Shown here piece after piece: positions 51,819-60,531 of a stretch of DNA of 64,000 bases. Under the pieces are notes generated by a model. The model made no database searches. It was not told the origin of the DNA and was given only the letters and a program-made list of their open reading frames with translations. The stretch is from Acetatifactor sp. (lineage in GTDB: Bacteria > Bacillota > Clostridia > Lachnospirales > Lachnospiraceae), in assembly GCA_024693365.1 (NCBI GenBank), contig JAILLF010000030.1, positions 1 through 64,000 on the forward strand, read 5' to 3'. Position 1 is the first letter of the stretch. Every line of letters starts with the position of its first letter. The translations under genes were made by a program, and so were the position numbers.

Positions 51819-54800
51819 ATGCCTAAGAATCCAAACGTAAAACGGGTTATGGTGATTGGCTCCGGCCCCATTGTCATTGGTCAGGCTGCTGAGTTTGACT
51901 ATGCAGGCACGCAGGCATGCCGCTCCCTGAAAGAGGAGGGCATCGAGGTTATTCTTGTAAACTCTAACCCTGCGACGATCATGACGGACCGCGACATTGC
52001 AGACAAGGTCTACATTGAACCCTTGACTGTAAAGGTTCTCGAACAAATCATCGAAAAGGAACAGCCTGACAGCATTCTGCCAACCCTTGGCGGCCAGGCA
52101 GGCTTGAATCTTGGCATGGAGCTGGAGGAGTCCGGCTTCCTTGCAAAGCATAACGTAAAGCTTCTTGGAACGACGGCAACAACCATCCGTAATGCGGAGG
52201 GACGCCAGGAATTCAAGGACTTGATGGAGCGCATCGGCGAACCGGTTGCTGCATCCCAGGTAGTGGAGACGGTGGAGGACGGCGTTGCCTTTACCGAGAC
52301 CATCGGCTACCCGGTGGTGCTTCGTCCCGCGTATACGTTGGGCGGAAGCGGCGGCGGCATCGCGCACAACAAGGTTGAACTCGAGGAGATCCTAGAGAAT
52401 GGCCTTCGTCTTTCCAGGGTTGGCCAGGTGCTTGTGGAGCGCTGCATTGCCGGATGGAAGGAAATTGAGTACGAGGTAATGCGTGACGGCGCGGGCAACT
52501 GCATCACCGTCTGTAACATGGAAAACATAGATCCGGTGGGCGTTCATACCGGTGACAGCATCGTGGTTGCGCCTTCCCAGACGCTCTCGGACAAAGAGTA
52601 TCAGATGCTCCGTACCTCTGCACTGAAGATCATCAGCGAGTTGCAGATCACGGGCGGCTGTAACGTACAGTTTGCGTTGCATCCCACGAGCTTTGAATAT
52701 TGCGTGATCGAAGTGAACCCCAGAGTGAGCCGTTCCTCAGCGCTTGCAAGTAAGGCGACGGGTTATCCCATCGCGAAGGTGGCTGCAAAGATCGCGCTGG
52801 GTTACACCCTTGACGAAATCAAGAACGCCATCACGAAGAAGACCTATGCAAGCTTTGAGCCCGCGCTCGACTACTGCGTGGTAAAGATCCCGCGACTTCC
52901 CTTCGATAAGTTCATTACCGCAAAGCGTACCCTGACGACTCAGATGAAGGCGACCGGCGAGGTCATGAGCATTTGCGACAACTTTGAAGGAGCGCTGATG
53001 AAGGCGATCCGCTCACTGGAACAGCACGTGGACTGCCTTAGAAGCTATGATTTCTCGAAACTGTCCATCGAGGAACTGAGAGACCGCCTTGCAGTCGTGG
53101 ATGACCAGAGAATCTGGGTCATCGCAGAGGCTCTTCGCAAGGGAATGTCCGAGGAAGAGATTAACAAAATTACGAAGATTGACATTTGGTTTATTGATAA
53201 GATTGCCATCCTGACGGAAATGGAGCATGCTCTGGAAACGGAGGAGCTGACGCCTGAACTCCTGAAGGAAGCGAAGAGGATGGAGTTCCCTGACAACGTG
53301 ATCGCCAGACTCACCGGCAAGAAGGAGAGTGAAATCGCGGCACTTCGGTACGAGAATGGCATCCGCGCCGCTTACAAGATGGTAGACACCTGCGCGGCAG
53401 AGTTTGAAGCCCATACGCCGTATTATTATTCCGTTTACGGCAGCGAGTGCGAGGCAAAGCGCACCAGCGGCAAGAAGAAGGTTCTTGTTCTTGGCTCAGG
53501 TCCCATCCGAATTGGCCAGGGCATCGAGTTCGATTATTGTTCCGTGCATGCGACTTGGGCATTTGCCAAGGCCGGCTATGAGACCATCATCATCAACAAT
53601 AACCCTGAGACCGTCAGCACGGACTTTGACATTGCTGACAAGCTGTATTTCGAGCCACTGACCATTGAGGACGTGCGCTCCATCGTGGACATTGAGAAGC
53701 CTGACGGCGCAGTCGTTCAGTTTGGCGGCCAGACTGCCATCAAGCTGACGCAGGGCCTGATGGAGATGGGCGTGCCCATTCTTGGCACGCAGGCGAAGGA
53801 CGTCGACGCGGCAGAGGATAGGGAGCTCTTTGACGAGATTTTGGAGCAGACCGGCATTCCCCGCGCGGCCGGCGGTACCGTTTACACGGCAGAGGAAGCA
53901 AAGGCCGTGGCAAACCGCCTGGGCTATCCCGTGCTGGTGAGGCCGTCCTACGTTCTGGGCGGGCAGGGCATGCAGATCGCCATCTCTGACGCGGAGATCG
54001 AAGAGTTTATGGCAGTGATCAACCGCATTGCACAGGATCACCCGATCCTGGTAGATAAGTATCTGATGGGTAAGGAGGTCGAGGTCGACGCAGTCTGCGA
54101 CGGCACTGACATTCTGATTCCCGGCATCATGGAACACGTGGAGAGGACCGGCGTACATTCCGGCGACAGCATCTCCGTGTATCCCGCACACACCATCGGT
54201 AAACTGGTAAAGGACAAGATTGCGGACTATACCGAGAAGCTTGCGAAAGCCTTGCACGTAAAGGGCCTCATCAACATCCAGTTCATCGCGATCGGCGAGG
54301 ACGTCTACGTGATCGAGGTCAACCCGAGATCCTCCCGTACCGTTCCTTACATCAGCAAGGTGACGGGCATTCCCATTGTGGATCTGGCGACGGAAGTCAT
54401 CCTTGGAAAGACGATCAAGGAGCTAGGCTATGAGCCCGGCCTTCAGCCGGAAGCTAAGTATTATGCGATCAAGATGCCGGTATTCTCCTTTGAGAAGATC
54501 CGCGGCGCGGAGATCAGCCTTGGACCTGAGATGAAGTCCACCGGCGAGTGCCTCGGCATCGCAAAGACCTTCCACGAGGCACTTTACAAGGCATTTCTTG
54601 GAAGCGGCGTGAACCTTCCAAAGTACCGTAACATGATCATGACGGTCAAGGATGCGGACAAGGGTGAGGCCATTGAGATCGGCCGACGTTTTGAAAAGCT
54701 TGGTTACACGATCTATGCGACGAGAAGCACGGCAGCCGCGCTGAACGAGGCTGGCGTAAAGGCGCGCAAGGTCAACAAGATCTCTCAGGAATCACCGACC

Positions 54801-55019
54801 GTCATGGACCTGATCCTTGGACACAAGATCGACGTGGTCATCGATACGCCGACGCAGGGACGCGACAAGCATCGTGACGGATTCCTGATCCGCCGTACCT
54901 CCATTGAGACCGGCGTGAACGTGATCACGGCAATGGACACGGCGAGGGCACTGGTTTCCAGCCTTGAAAACAAGGCGCAGAGCGAGAAGCTTGAGCTGAT
55001 CGACATAGCAAAATTATAA
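51819..55019 (+). CDS. carB: carbamoyl-phosphate synthase large subunit
   Basis: 1066 residues, two homologous ATP-grasp halves (VMVIGSGPIVIGQAAEFDYA and VLVLGSGPIRIGQGIEFDYC), then an MGS-like allosteric domain at the C-terminus (LGHKIDVVIDTPTQGRDKHRD). Makes carbamoyl phosphate for pyrimidines and arginine. Follows carA by one base, so they are translated together. A terminator lies 50 bases after its stop. Confidence 0.97.
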   Translation: MPKNPNVKRVMVIGSGPIVIGQAAEFDYAGTQACRSLKEEGIEVILVNSNPATIMTDRDIADKVYIEPLTVKVLEQIIEKEQPDSILPTLGGQAGLNLGMELEESGFLAKHNVKLLGTTATTIRNAEGRQEFKDLMERIGEPVAASQVVETVEDGVAFTETIGYPVVLRPAYTLGGSGGGIAHNKVELEEILENGLRLSRVGQVLVERCIAGWKEIEYEVMRDGAGNCITVCNMENIDPVGVHTGDSIVVAPSQTLSDKEYQMLRTSALKIISELQITGGCNVQFALHPTSFEYCVIEVNPRVSRSSALASKATGYPIAKVAAKIALGYTLDEIKNAITKKTYASFEPALDYCVVKIPRLPFDKFITAKRTLTTQMKATGEVMSICDNFEGALMKAIRSLEQHVDCLRSYDFSKLSIEELRDRLAVVDDQRIWVIAEALRKGMSEEEINKITKIDIWFIDKIAILTEMEHALETEELTPELLKEAKRMEFPDNVIARLTGKKESEIAALRYENGIRAAYKMVDTCAAEFEAHTPYYYSVYGSECEAKRTSGKKKVLVLGSGPIRIGQGIEFDYCSVHATWAFAKAGYETIIINNNPETVSTDFDIADKLYFEPLTIEDVRSIVDIEKPDGAVVQFGGQTAIKLTQGLMEMGVPILGTQAKDVDAAEDRELFDEILEQTGIPRAAGGTVYTAEEAKAVANRLGYPVLVRPSYVLGGQGMQIAISDAEIEEFMAVINRIAQDHPILVDKYLMGKEVEVDAVCDGTDILIPGIMEHVERTGVHSGDSISVYPAHTIGKLVKDKIADYTEKLAKALHVKGLINIQFIAIGEDVYVIEVNPRSSRTVPYISKVTGIPIVDLATEVILGKTIKELGYEPGLQPEAKYYAIKMPVFSFEKIRGAEISLGPEMKSTGECLGIAKTFHEALYKAFLGSGVNLPKYRNMIMTVKDADKGEAIEIGRRFEKLGYTIYATRSTAAALNEAGVKARKVNKISQESPTVMDLILGHKIDVVIDTPTQGRDKHRDGFLIRRTSIETGVNVITAMDTARALVSSLENKAQSEKLELIDIAKL

Positions 55020-55070
55020 GATAAGAAAAGACCAAACCCGACACGCGTCAGCGGGGAGGCATGGTTCAGA

Positions 55071-55111
55071 AGAAAGCCCGGCAGGCGTTGTTTCCCTGCC
55101 GGGCTTTCTTG
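55071..55111 (+). terminator. carAB terminator
   Basis: A 15-bp stem (55071-55085 with 55095-55109) with GAAAGCCCGGCAGG, followed by TTGTT. Confidence 0.85.
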
Positions 55112-55221
55112 TTGGACGTCTTGTTTCTTGCGACCGCACGTGGTAACATAAGTATAAAAGTGGCAATTCCGTAGTGGGTGTTTGGAACTAAAAAAACATA
55201 GACGTGGGAGATGAGATCAAA

Positions 55222-55718
55222 ATGATCATGAACGTGAATCGTATGCATGCAAAACGAATCATGGTTTTTTGGCTCGGCGTGATCCTTTTTATCACGCTGT
55301 GTCCCATGTTGCCCTTTAGAGCGAAGGCTGCGCCCCGTGAGGTGCGCGTCGGCTGGCATGAGGAACCGTATTTCATCAAGGATCATAACGGACGGGCGTC
55401 AGGATATTCCTATGAGTATCAGCATGTCTTATTCCGAGGAGAGGGAAAAGGATTATCTTTTTACGTCTTTCCCAATGGGCACGGAATCCTATTACGTGTA
55501 CGTATCGCCCGGTAATCAGGAGATTTCTTCCGCGGAGCTGGCATTCCCTGGATGGAAAACGGGTGGGCGTTTCCAAGGGAACCATTCAGACGGAGCTGTT
55601 CCTGCAGTGGGAGAAGGAGCACAACGTGAAGACAGAGCTGATTGCCTTAAAGCGCGCGGATGAGCTGATGTATGAGAATAAGCGCATATTGAAGGAAAAA
55701 CAATATCGAGAGATTTAA
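55222..55718 (+). pseudogene. decayed SBP_bac_3-GGDEF protein (sensor diguanylate cyclase remnant)
   Basis: A signal peptide and the start of a solute-binding domain (REVRVGWHEEPYFIKDHNG) end abruptly, then another frame supplies YSEEREKDYLFTSFPMGTES and VGVSKGTIQTELFLQWEKEHN, and the last piece, ADELMYENKR, matches the end of a GGDEF domain. Large internal deletions and frameshifts have removed the rest. Confidence 0.75.
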
Positions 55719-55833
55719 AGCACGTCGCAGGTATTTTTTGGGAGAATCCGGGCATACTGAGAGTAAGCCCCTCCGCTGCCTGGAATAAGGCAGGGATGGG
55801 GCAAATGACTGGCCTAAGTCGCCTGGAGGGAAC

Positions 55834-56586
55834 ATGAAAGAAGAAACGTACCCGTTTGTTATGCGAGCACTTCCGTACGAACCATATGAACTTGCACCGT
55901 GCATTTCGGCAGAGTCGACATTATATCATCACGACCGGCTGTACAAGGCCTACGTGGATCAGTTGAACGCAGCGCTTGCGGATTACCCGGTCCTGCAGGG
56001 CTTAAGTCTGAAGGAGCTTTTGGAAAGACCGGAGAATCTGCCGGAGAGTCTCAGAACCTCCGTCGTGAGATATGGTGGCGGCGTCTATGGGCATGAACTG
56101 TTTTTTGATTCCATGCAGCCGTTTAGTCAGGAGCAGGATCCTAAAGGTTCGTTGCTGGAGGCCATCATCCAAGAGTTTGGGTCTCTTCGGGATTTCAGAG
56201 AACGAATGAAGGAAGTGGCCATGAATCAATTTGCTTCCGGTTACGCATGGCTTGTTCTCGGGCAGGACGGAACGCTTCGGATAACGACAACGGCAAACCA
56301 GGACGTGCCTGATTTGAAAAGGGTGATCCCGATCCTGAACGTGGACGTGTGGGAACATTCATATTACCTGCAGTACCAAGACCGGAGAGGCGATTACCTG
56401 AACGCATGGCATCGCGTGATCAACTGGAGAAAGGTTGCGCGTCGCTATGAGGAAGGGCTTGAGGAGGTCCGAAAGAACCGGTTGCTCCGGGGAGAGGCGA
56501 GGCCGGAAGGGGCGGGAGAGAAATTCCTTTTTCCGGGAGAGCCGCAGGAGGAATTTGCAAGGACGGAATTTGTGTTTGTTCCTTGA
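55834..56586 (+). CDS. Fe/Mn superoxide dismutase family protein, probably Mn type
   Basis: 250 residues with a ~30-residue C-terminal extension. The expected ligands are His (LYHHDRLY), His (VYGHELFF), Asp and His (DVWEHSYYL). Gln in TTANQD and Gly where Fe-type enzymes have Gln suggest the Mn form. The second-shell His/Asn positions are replaced (Leu and Gly), so activity may differ. No ribosome site ambiguity: GGAGGGAAC precedes ATG 55834. Confidence 0.85.
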   Translation: MKEETYPFVMRALPYEPYELAPCISAESTLYHHDRLYKAYVDQLNAALADYPVLQGLSLKELLERPENLPESLRTSVVRYGGGVYGHELFFDSMQPFSQEQDPKGSLLEAIIQEFGSLRDFRERMKEVAMNQFASGYAWLVLGQDGTLRITTTANQDVPDLKRVIPILNVDVWEHSYYLQYQDRRGDYLNAWHRVINWRKVARRYEEGLEEVRKNRLLRGEARPEGAGEKFLFPGEPQEEFARTEFVFVP

Positions 56587-56694
56587 TGACGAACGCGGTA
56601 AAACGATTTATCTTGCAATTCGGATAAATATATATTAAAATACTCTTTTGGAGAATCATAAGATCTGACGAACGAAAGAACAGGAGCTACGGCG

Positions 56695-58125
56695 TTGAAC
56701 GTTTTTAAGAAATTATTTGACATGGAAAAAGGCTTTTACAAACGGGTGTTGATTCTGGCGTTGCCCATCGCGGCGCAGAGCCTGATCACGATCGGCGTGA
56801 ACATGCTCGACAACATCATGGTAAGCCGGATTGGCGAGACGGAGCTTTCCGCCGTTGCCCTTGCAAACCAATTTATCAATATCTATCACATCCTTTGCAT
56901 GGGGCTTGGCATGGGGGCCTCGGTACTGGTTTCCCGATATTGGGGCATGCGCGATAAGGAGCCGGAAAAGGCAATGACGGCCCTTCGGAAGTCGATCTGC
57001 ATCATGGTGCGGCTAACCGTCAGCCTGGCAGCAATCTTTGCGCTACTTACTTTCTTTATTCCAAATGACATCATGCAGATGTTCGTGAAGGAGGGAGAAG
57101 AGCTTGACGTCATCCGGAATGGCATCACGTATCTGGAATACTCCGTCATTACGTTCTTTTTCCTGGGCTTGTCCCTGACGTGCACCATCGTTCTTAGGAG
57201 CGTGGGGCAGGTGAGAATGCCCCTTTACGTTTCGATGGGTGCGTTCTTTGTCAACCTGGGAGCAAACTACGCTTTGATCTTTGGTCACTTTGGACTCCCG
57301 AAGATGGGAATCGCAGGTGCGGCGCTGGGTACGCTGATCGCGCGTGTCTATGAAACTTCCATCATTTGCGGATATTTATTCTTTGTTGACAAGAAGATCG
57401 GATTCAGGTTAAAGCATCTCTTCATGAAGACGGGTGACCTGATCGGTGAATACATCCGCATCAGTATTCCCGTTCTGATCAGCGACGGCATTCTGGCTGC
57501 AGGAAATACGGCGGTGGCCATGGTAATTGGACGTCTTGGGCAGGCCTTTGTTGCGGCAAACTCCGTGACGGCGACGACGCAGATGATGAGTTCCGTCATG
57601 ATCCAGGGCGTGTGTCAGGCCGGGGCCATTGTCACGGGCCAGACGCTTGGCGAGGGGCAGAAGGAAAGGGCGCAGCGGCAGGGGTACGGTTTCCTGGGCT
57701 TTGGACTGGCACTTGGTCTTGTGTCCGCAGCATTCATTATGATTGTGAGGGAGCCGGTCATCAAATCCTTTAACCTGACGGAAGGAACGGCAGTCATGGC
57801 AAGACAGCTGATGAATGCCATCTGTCTGATCATCGTGTTCCAGGCGACGAACAGCATTATGACGAAGGGCGTGCTCCGCGGCGGCGGAGATACCAAAATG
57901 CTCATGCTGGCGGACAACGTGTTCCTTTGGGTTTTGGCCATTCCGCTGGGGATTGTGGCAGGCTTCGTGCTTCATTTGTCGCCCTTTGGCATCTACATTT
58001 GCCTGAAATCGGATCAGATCACCAAGGCGATTTGGTGTGTCATCCGTCTCCACAGCGGAAAATGGATCAAGAGGATCAAGGTCGGCAGGGAATACCTTAA
58101 CGAGGAGAAAAAAGCGGAGGCATAG
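56695..58125 (+). CDS. MATE family efflux transporter
   Basis: 476 residues with about twelve membrane spans and the two-fold MATE layout (IAAQSLITIGVNMLDNIMVS; MGAFFVNLGANYALIFG; FIMIVREPVI region). Exports cationic drugs or metabolites using Na+ or H+. Start TTG 56695 has AGGAG 8 bases upstream; ATG 56722 is an alternative. queH follows after 3 bases. Confidence 0.9.
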   Translation: MNVFKKLFDMEKGFYKRVLILALPIAAQSLITIGVNMLDNIMVSRIGETELSAVALANQFINIYHILCMGLGMGASVLVSRYWGMRDKEPEKAMTALRKSICIMVRLTVSLAAIFALLTFFIPNDIMQMFVKEGEELDVIRNGITYLEYSVITFFFLGLSLTCTIVLRSVGQVRMPLYVSMGAFFVNLGANYALIFGHFGLPKMGIAGAALGTLIARVYETSIICGYLFFVDKKIGFRLKHLFMKTGDLIGEYIRISIPVLISDGILAAGNTAVAMVIGRLGQAFVAANSVTATTQMMSSVMIQGVCQAGAIVTGQTLGEGQKERAQRQGYGFLGFGLALGLVSAAFIMIVREPVIKSFNLTEGTAVMARQLMNAICLIIVFQATNSIMTKGVLRGGGDTKMLMLADNVFLWVLAIPLGIVAGFVLHLSPFGIYICLKSDQITKAIWCVIRLHSGKWIKRIKVGREYLNEEKKAEA

Positions 58126-58128
58126 AAA

Positions 58129-58839
58129 TTGCCTATGAACAAACAAAATTATCAAAAGGAACTGGAAGAATTATTGGAACAAATCAAACAGGGTGACGGC
58201 GTCAGTGCGCCCACCCTGTTTTTGCATAGTTGCTGCGGGCCATGCTCGAGCTATTGTCTTGAATACCTTGCGCCTTATTTTGCAATCACGGTGTTCTATT
58301 ACAATCCCAATATTTCCGGGAGTGAGGAGTATCAACACCGCGTGCGGGAGCAAAAGCGTTTGATCGAAATCTACAATAAAGAGAAGAAGGGTTATCCCAT
58401 AGAGGTTGTGGAAGGGGATTGGCGGCCGGCAGACTTTTATGAGGCGGTGAGGGGCTATGAGACCTGTCCCGAAGGCGGCGAGAGATGCTTTCGCTGCTAT
58501 GAATTGCGGCTTCGCGAGACGGCATTGCAGGCGGAAAAACGAGGTTTTGATTACTTTGGAACGACGCTTACCATCAGTCCCTTAAAGAATGCGGAGAAGC
58601 TGAATGAGATTGGGGAGAGGCTGGAAGCAGAACAAAGCGGAGAGAAGACAGCAAAGGGGACGGCACCAGTTAAGTGGCTTCCTTCGGATTTTAAGAAGCG
58701 GGGAGGATATCAGCGCTCCATAGAGCTCTCTAAGCAATATGAACTGTACCGGCAGGATTTCTGTGGCTGTAGTTTTTCCAAGGCAGAGCGGGAAGCACAA
58801 AAGCAGGCGCAGGGAGATCAAACAAAGCAGGAGACGTAA
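58129..58839 (+). CDS. queH: epoxyqueuosine reductase QueH
   Basis: 236 residues. Cys motifs HSCCGPCSS, ERCFRCYELRL and FCGCSFS match QueH, which reduces epoxyqueuosine in tRNA to queuosine. The last ~25 residues are Lys/Gln rich. Start TTG 58129 has GGAGG 8 bases upstream; ATG 58135 is an alternative. Confidence 0.9.
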   Translation: MPMNKQNYQKELEELLEQIKQGDGVSAPTLFLHSCCGPCSSYCLEYLAPYFAITVFYYNPNISGSEEYQHRVREQKRLIEIYNKEKKGYPIEVVEGDWRPADFYEAVRGYETCPEGGERCFRCYELRLRETALQAEKRGFDYFGTTLTISPLKNAEKLNEIGERLEAEQSGEKTAKGTAPVKWLPSDFKKRGGYQRSIELSKQYELYRQDFCGCSFSKAEREAQKQAQGDQTKQET

Positions 58840-58927
58840 AAGCAAGCGCAGGGAGAGAAGACGACGGAACAAAGACGGAGTAGCAAAGGCGGAAGTAAGG
58901 AATTGTTGCCAGGGAAGGGGGAAAACC

Positions 58928-60319
58928 ATGGAAGAGCAGGGAATGATCTATCGTTGCCCGTCCTGTGAGGCGGGGATGGAGTTTGCCATAAATGATCAAA
59001 AGCTCCATTGCCAGTATTGCGGCACGAGTTATGAAATGGAGGAGTGGGCAAAACTCTGGAATGAGAAAAATGAGAAAAAGCGTCAGGAAGAGAAAGCAAG
59101 GGAGGAACGGGAAGAGGCTGCAAGAATTGCCGCAGAGCAGGCTGAGATTTTGACCGGGGAGAAGGAAGCGCCGAATGAACCGGAGTGGGGAAGAGATGCT
59201 TTTTTCTATGATGCTCATTTGGATGAGGATCAGATCAAGAGAATCCACAGGCGTCATGCCACGGTCAAGATGCAGATCGTTCGTTGCAGTGCATGCGGGG
59301 CGGAGCTGGCGTCAAATGAAGTAAATCTCACTTCCGTTTGTGCCTACTGCGGGCAGGCGTCCGTGATCAAAGACCGGGTGGAAGATTATTTGCAGCCGGA
59401 TTACATAGTGCCTTTTAAGATCACGAAGGACGTTGCGGAGGGTCTGATCAGGGAGAAATTTCAGCTTGCAAAATACGCGCCGAAGGAAGCAAGGGAATTC
59501 AAACTTGAAAATCTTCACGGCATTTACGTGCCTTATTGGCTCTATGATATCCGGCTAAGTGAGAAAATGGTCTTGAACTCCCAGACGAAAACGGACTTTT
59601 CATCGAAAGACCTGAACATGGGATACATGTTTTACAAGATTCCGGCGGACGGATCGTCAAAGATGCCGGATGAGGCAGCCGTATGGCTGACTCCCTACAA
59701 TCTGAGTGAGGCAAAATCCTTTGACGGAGCCTATCTTTCGGGATATTGCGCAGAGAGATATGATCAAGGCTCGCAGGAAAAAATGTCTTCCGTCTTGAAC
59801 CGCGCGAGAAATCTGTTTCAGGAAGCCTTTTCCGGTAAGAACAAGAGGGGGAAAGACAAGCTGCTGGGTTCCCACGTTCAAGGGAAAATTGAAGCCTGTG
59901 ATTACTATTTGTTCCCTGTCTGGATTTTGACGTTCCGCGTTCGCGGAAAGCTAAAGACGATTTTCTTAAACGGTCAGAATGGCAAGGTGGTAGGTACGGT
60001 GCTGTCATGGCCGAAGATCCTTATGGATTTTCTGATCAAGTGGATTCTGTTGGCCATACCGTTAATTCCCTTGACGTATCTGTGCATTAAGGGTTTAGCT
60101 AATTACGTAGAGTTTATGGACTATGGGATTAGACGTTCCAGTATGAGTGATCTCCAGTTTTATCCGGTCTGTTTTGCGATCTTGGCATTTGCAAGCCTGA
60201 TCGGCACGTTGCAATACAGGGTAACAAAGCTGTATCAAAAACTGCGAAGAGGTGAAAAGGTTACGCGCTTGCGCATGCCTGAAAACATATTAAATGGTGA
60301 GGTGACGAAGCATGAGTGA
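58928..60319 (+). CDS. zinc-ribbon membrane protein (unknown)
   Basis: About 463 residues from ATG 58928, after AGGGGG. Zinc ribbons CPSC ... CQYC (residues ~10-30) and CSAC ... CAYC (~120-140) flank a Lys/Glu coiled coil (EKNEKKRQEEKAREEREE). A middle domain with PYWLYDIRLSEKM and two transmembrane helices near residues 370-430 follow. TFIIB-type zinc-ribbon proteins of this kind are common in Clostridia. The small next gene overlaps its end by 8 bases. Confidence 0.7.
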   Translation: MEEQGMIYRCPSCEAGMEFAINDQKLHCQYCGTSYEMEEWAKLWNEKNEKKRQEEKAREEREEAARIAAEQAEILTGEKEAPNEPEWGRDAFFYDAHLDEDQIKRIHRRHATVKMQIVRCSACGAELASNEVNLTSVCAYCGQASVIKDRVEDYLQPDYIVPFKITKDVAEGLIREKFQLAKYAPKEAREFKLENLHGIYVPYWLYDIRLSEKMVLNSQTKTDFSSKDLNMGYMFYKIPADGSSKMPDEAAVWLTPYNLSEAKSFDGAYLSGYCAERYDQGSQEKMSSVLNRARNLFQEAFSGKNKRGKDKLLGSHVQGKIEACDYYLFPVWILTFRVRGKLKTIFLNGQNGKVVGTVLSWPKILMDFLIKWILLAIPLIPLTYLCIKGLANYVEFMDYGIRRSSMSDLQFYPVCFAILAFASLIGTLQYRVTKLYQKLRRGEKVTRLRMPENILNGEVTKHE

Positions 60320-60464
60320 CACATTACTGTTGATCATTGGCATTATTGCCGGCGGATACCTTACGTTTCTGATCGCCGCGCTGATTACGTTAAGTAACGT
60401 GGTGAAAACCAGTTCATTTGGTGAGAGGGAAGAGAACGTCAGGGAGTATTTAAAGGAGCATTAA
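60312..60464 (+). CDS. 50-residue single-span membrane protein coupled to the zinc-ribbon gene
   Basis: ATG 60312 overlaps the upstream gene by 8 bases. One hydrophobic helix (LLLIIGIIAGGYLTFLIAAL) is followed by a charged tail (GEREENVREYLKEH). Overlap and codon pattern support it as a real coupled gene, probably a partner of the zinc-ribbon protein. Confidence 0.65.
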   Translation: MSDTLLLIIGIIAGGYLTFLIAALITLSNVVKTSSFGEREENVREYLKEH

Positions 60465-60469
60465 AGCTC

Positions 60470-60499
60470 TTTACATTTTTGGCTTAATTGTGCTACAAT
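60470..60499 (+). promoter_or_regulatory. argS promoter
   Basis: TTTACA (60470-60475), an 18-base spacer and TACAAT (60494-60499). No T-box leader is seen. Confidence 0.75.
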
Positions 60500-60531
60500 G
60501 CCTTTAATAATTTGCATGTGAGGTATTTTGT

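Noticed and set aside
55719-55833. Riboswitch before the superoxide dismutase gene
   Set aside because: A GCCCC/GGGGC hairpin is present (55767-55802), but no promoter, terminator or known consensus supports a regulatory RNA.
60470-60531. T-box or riboswitch before argS
   Set aside because: The leader is only about 25 bases, too short for either.
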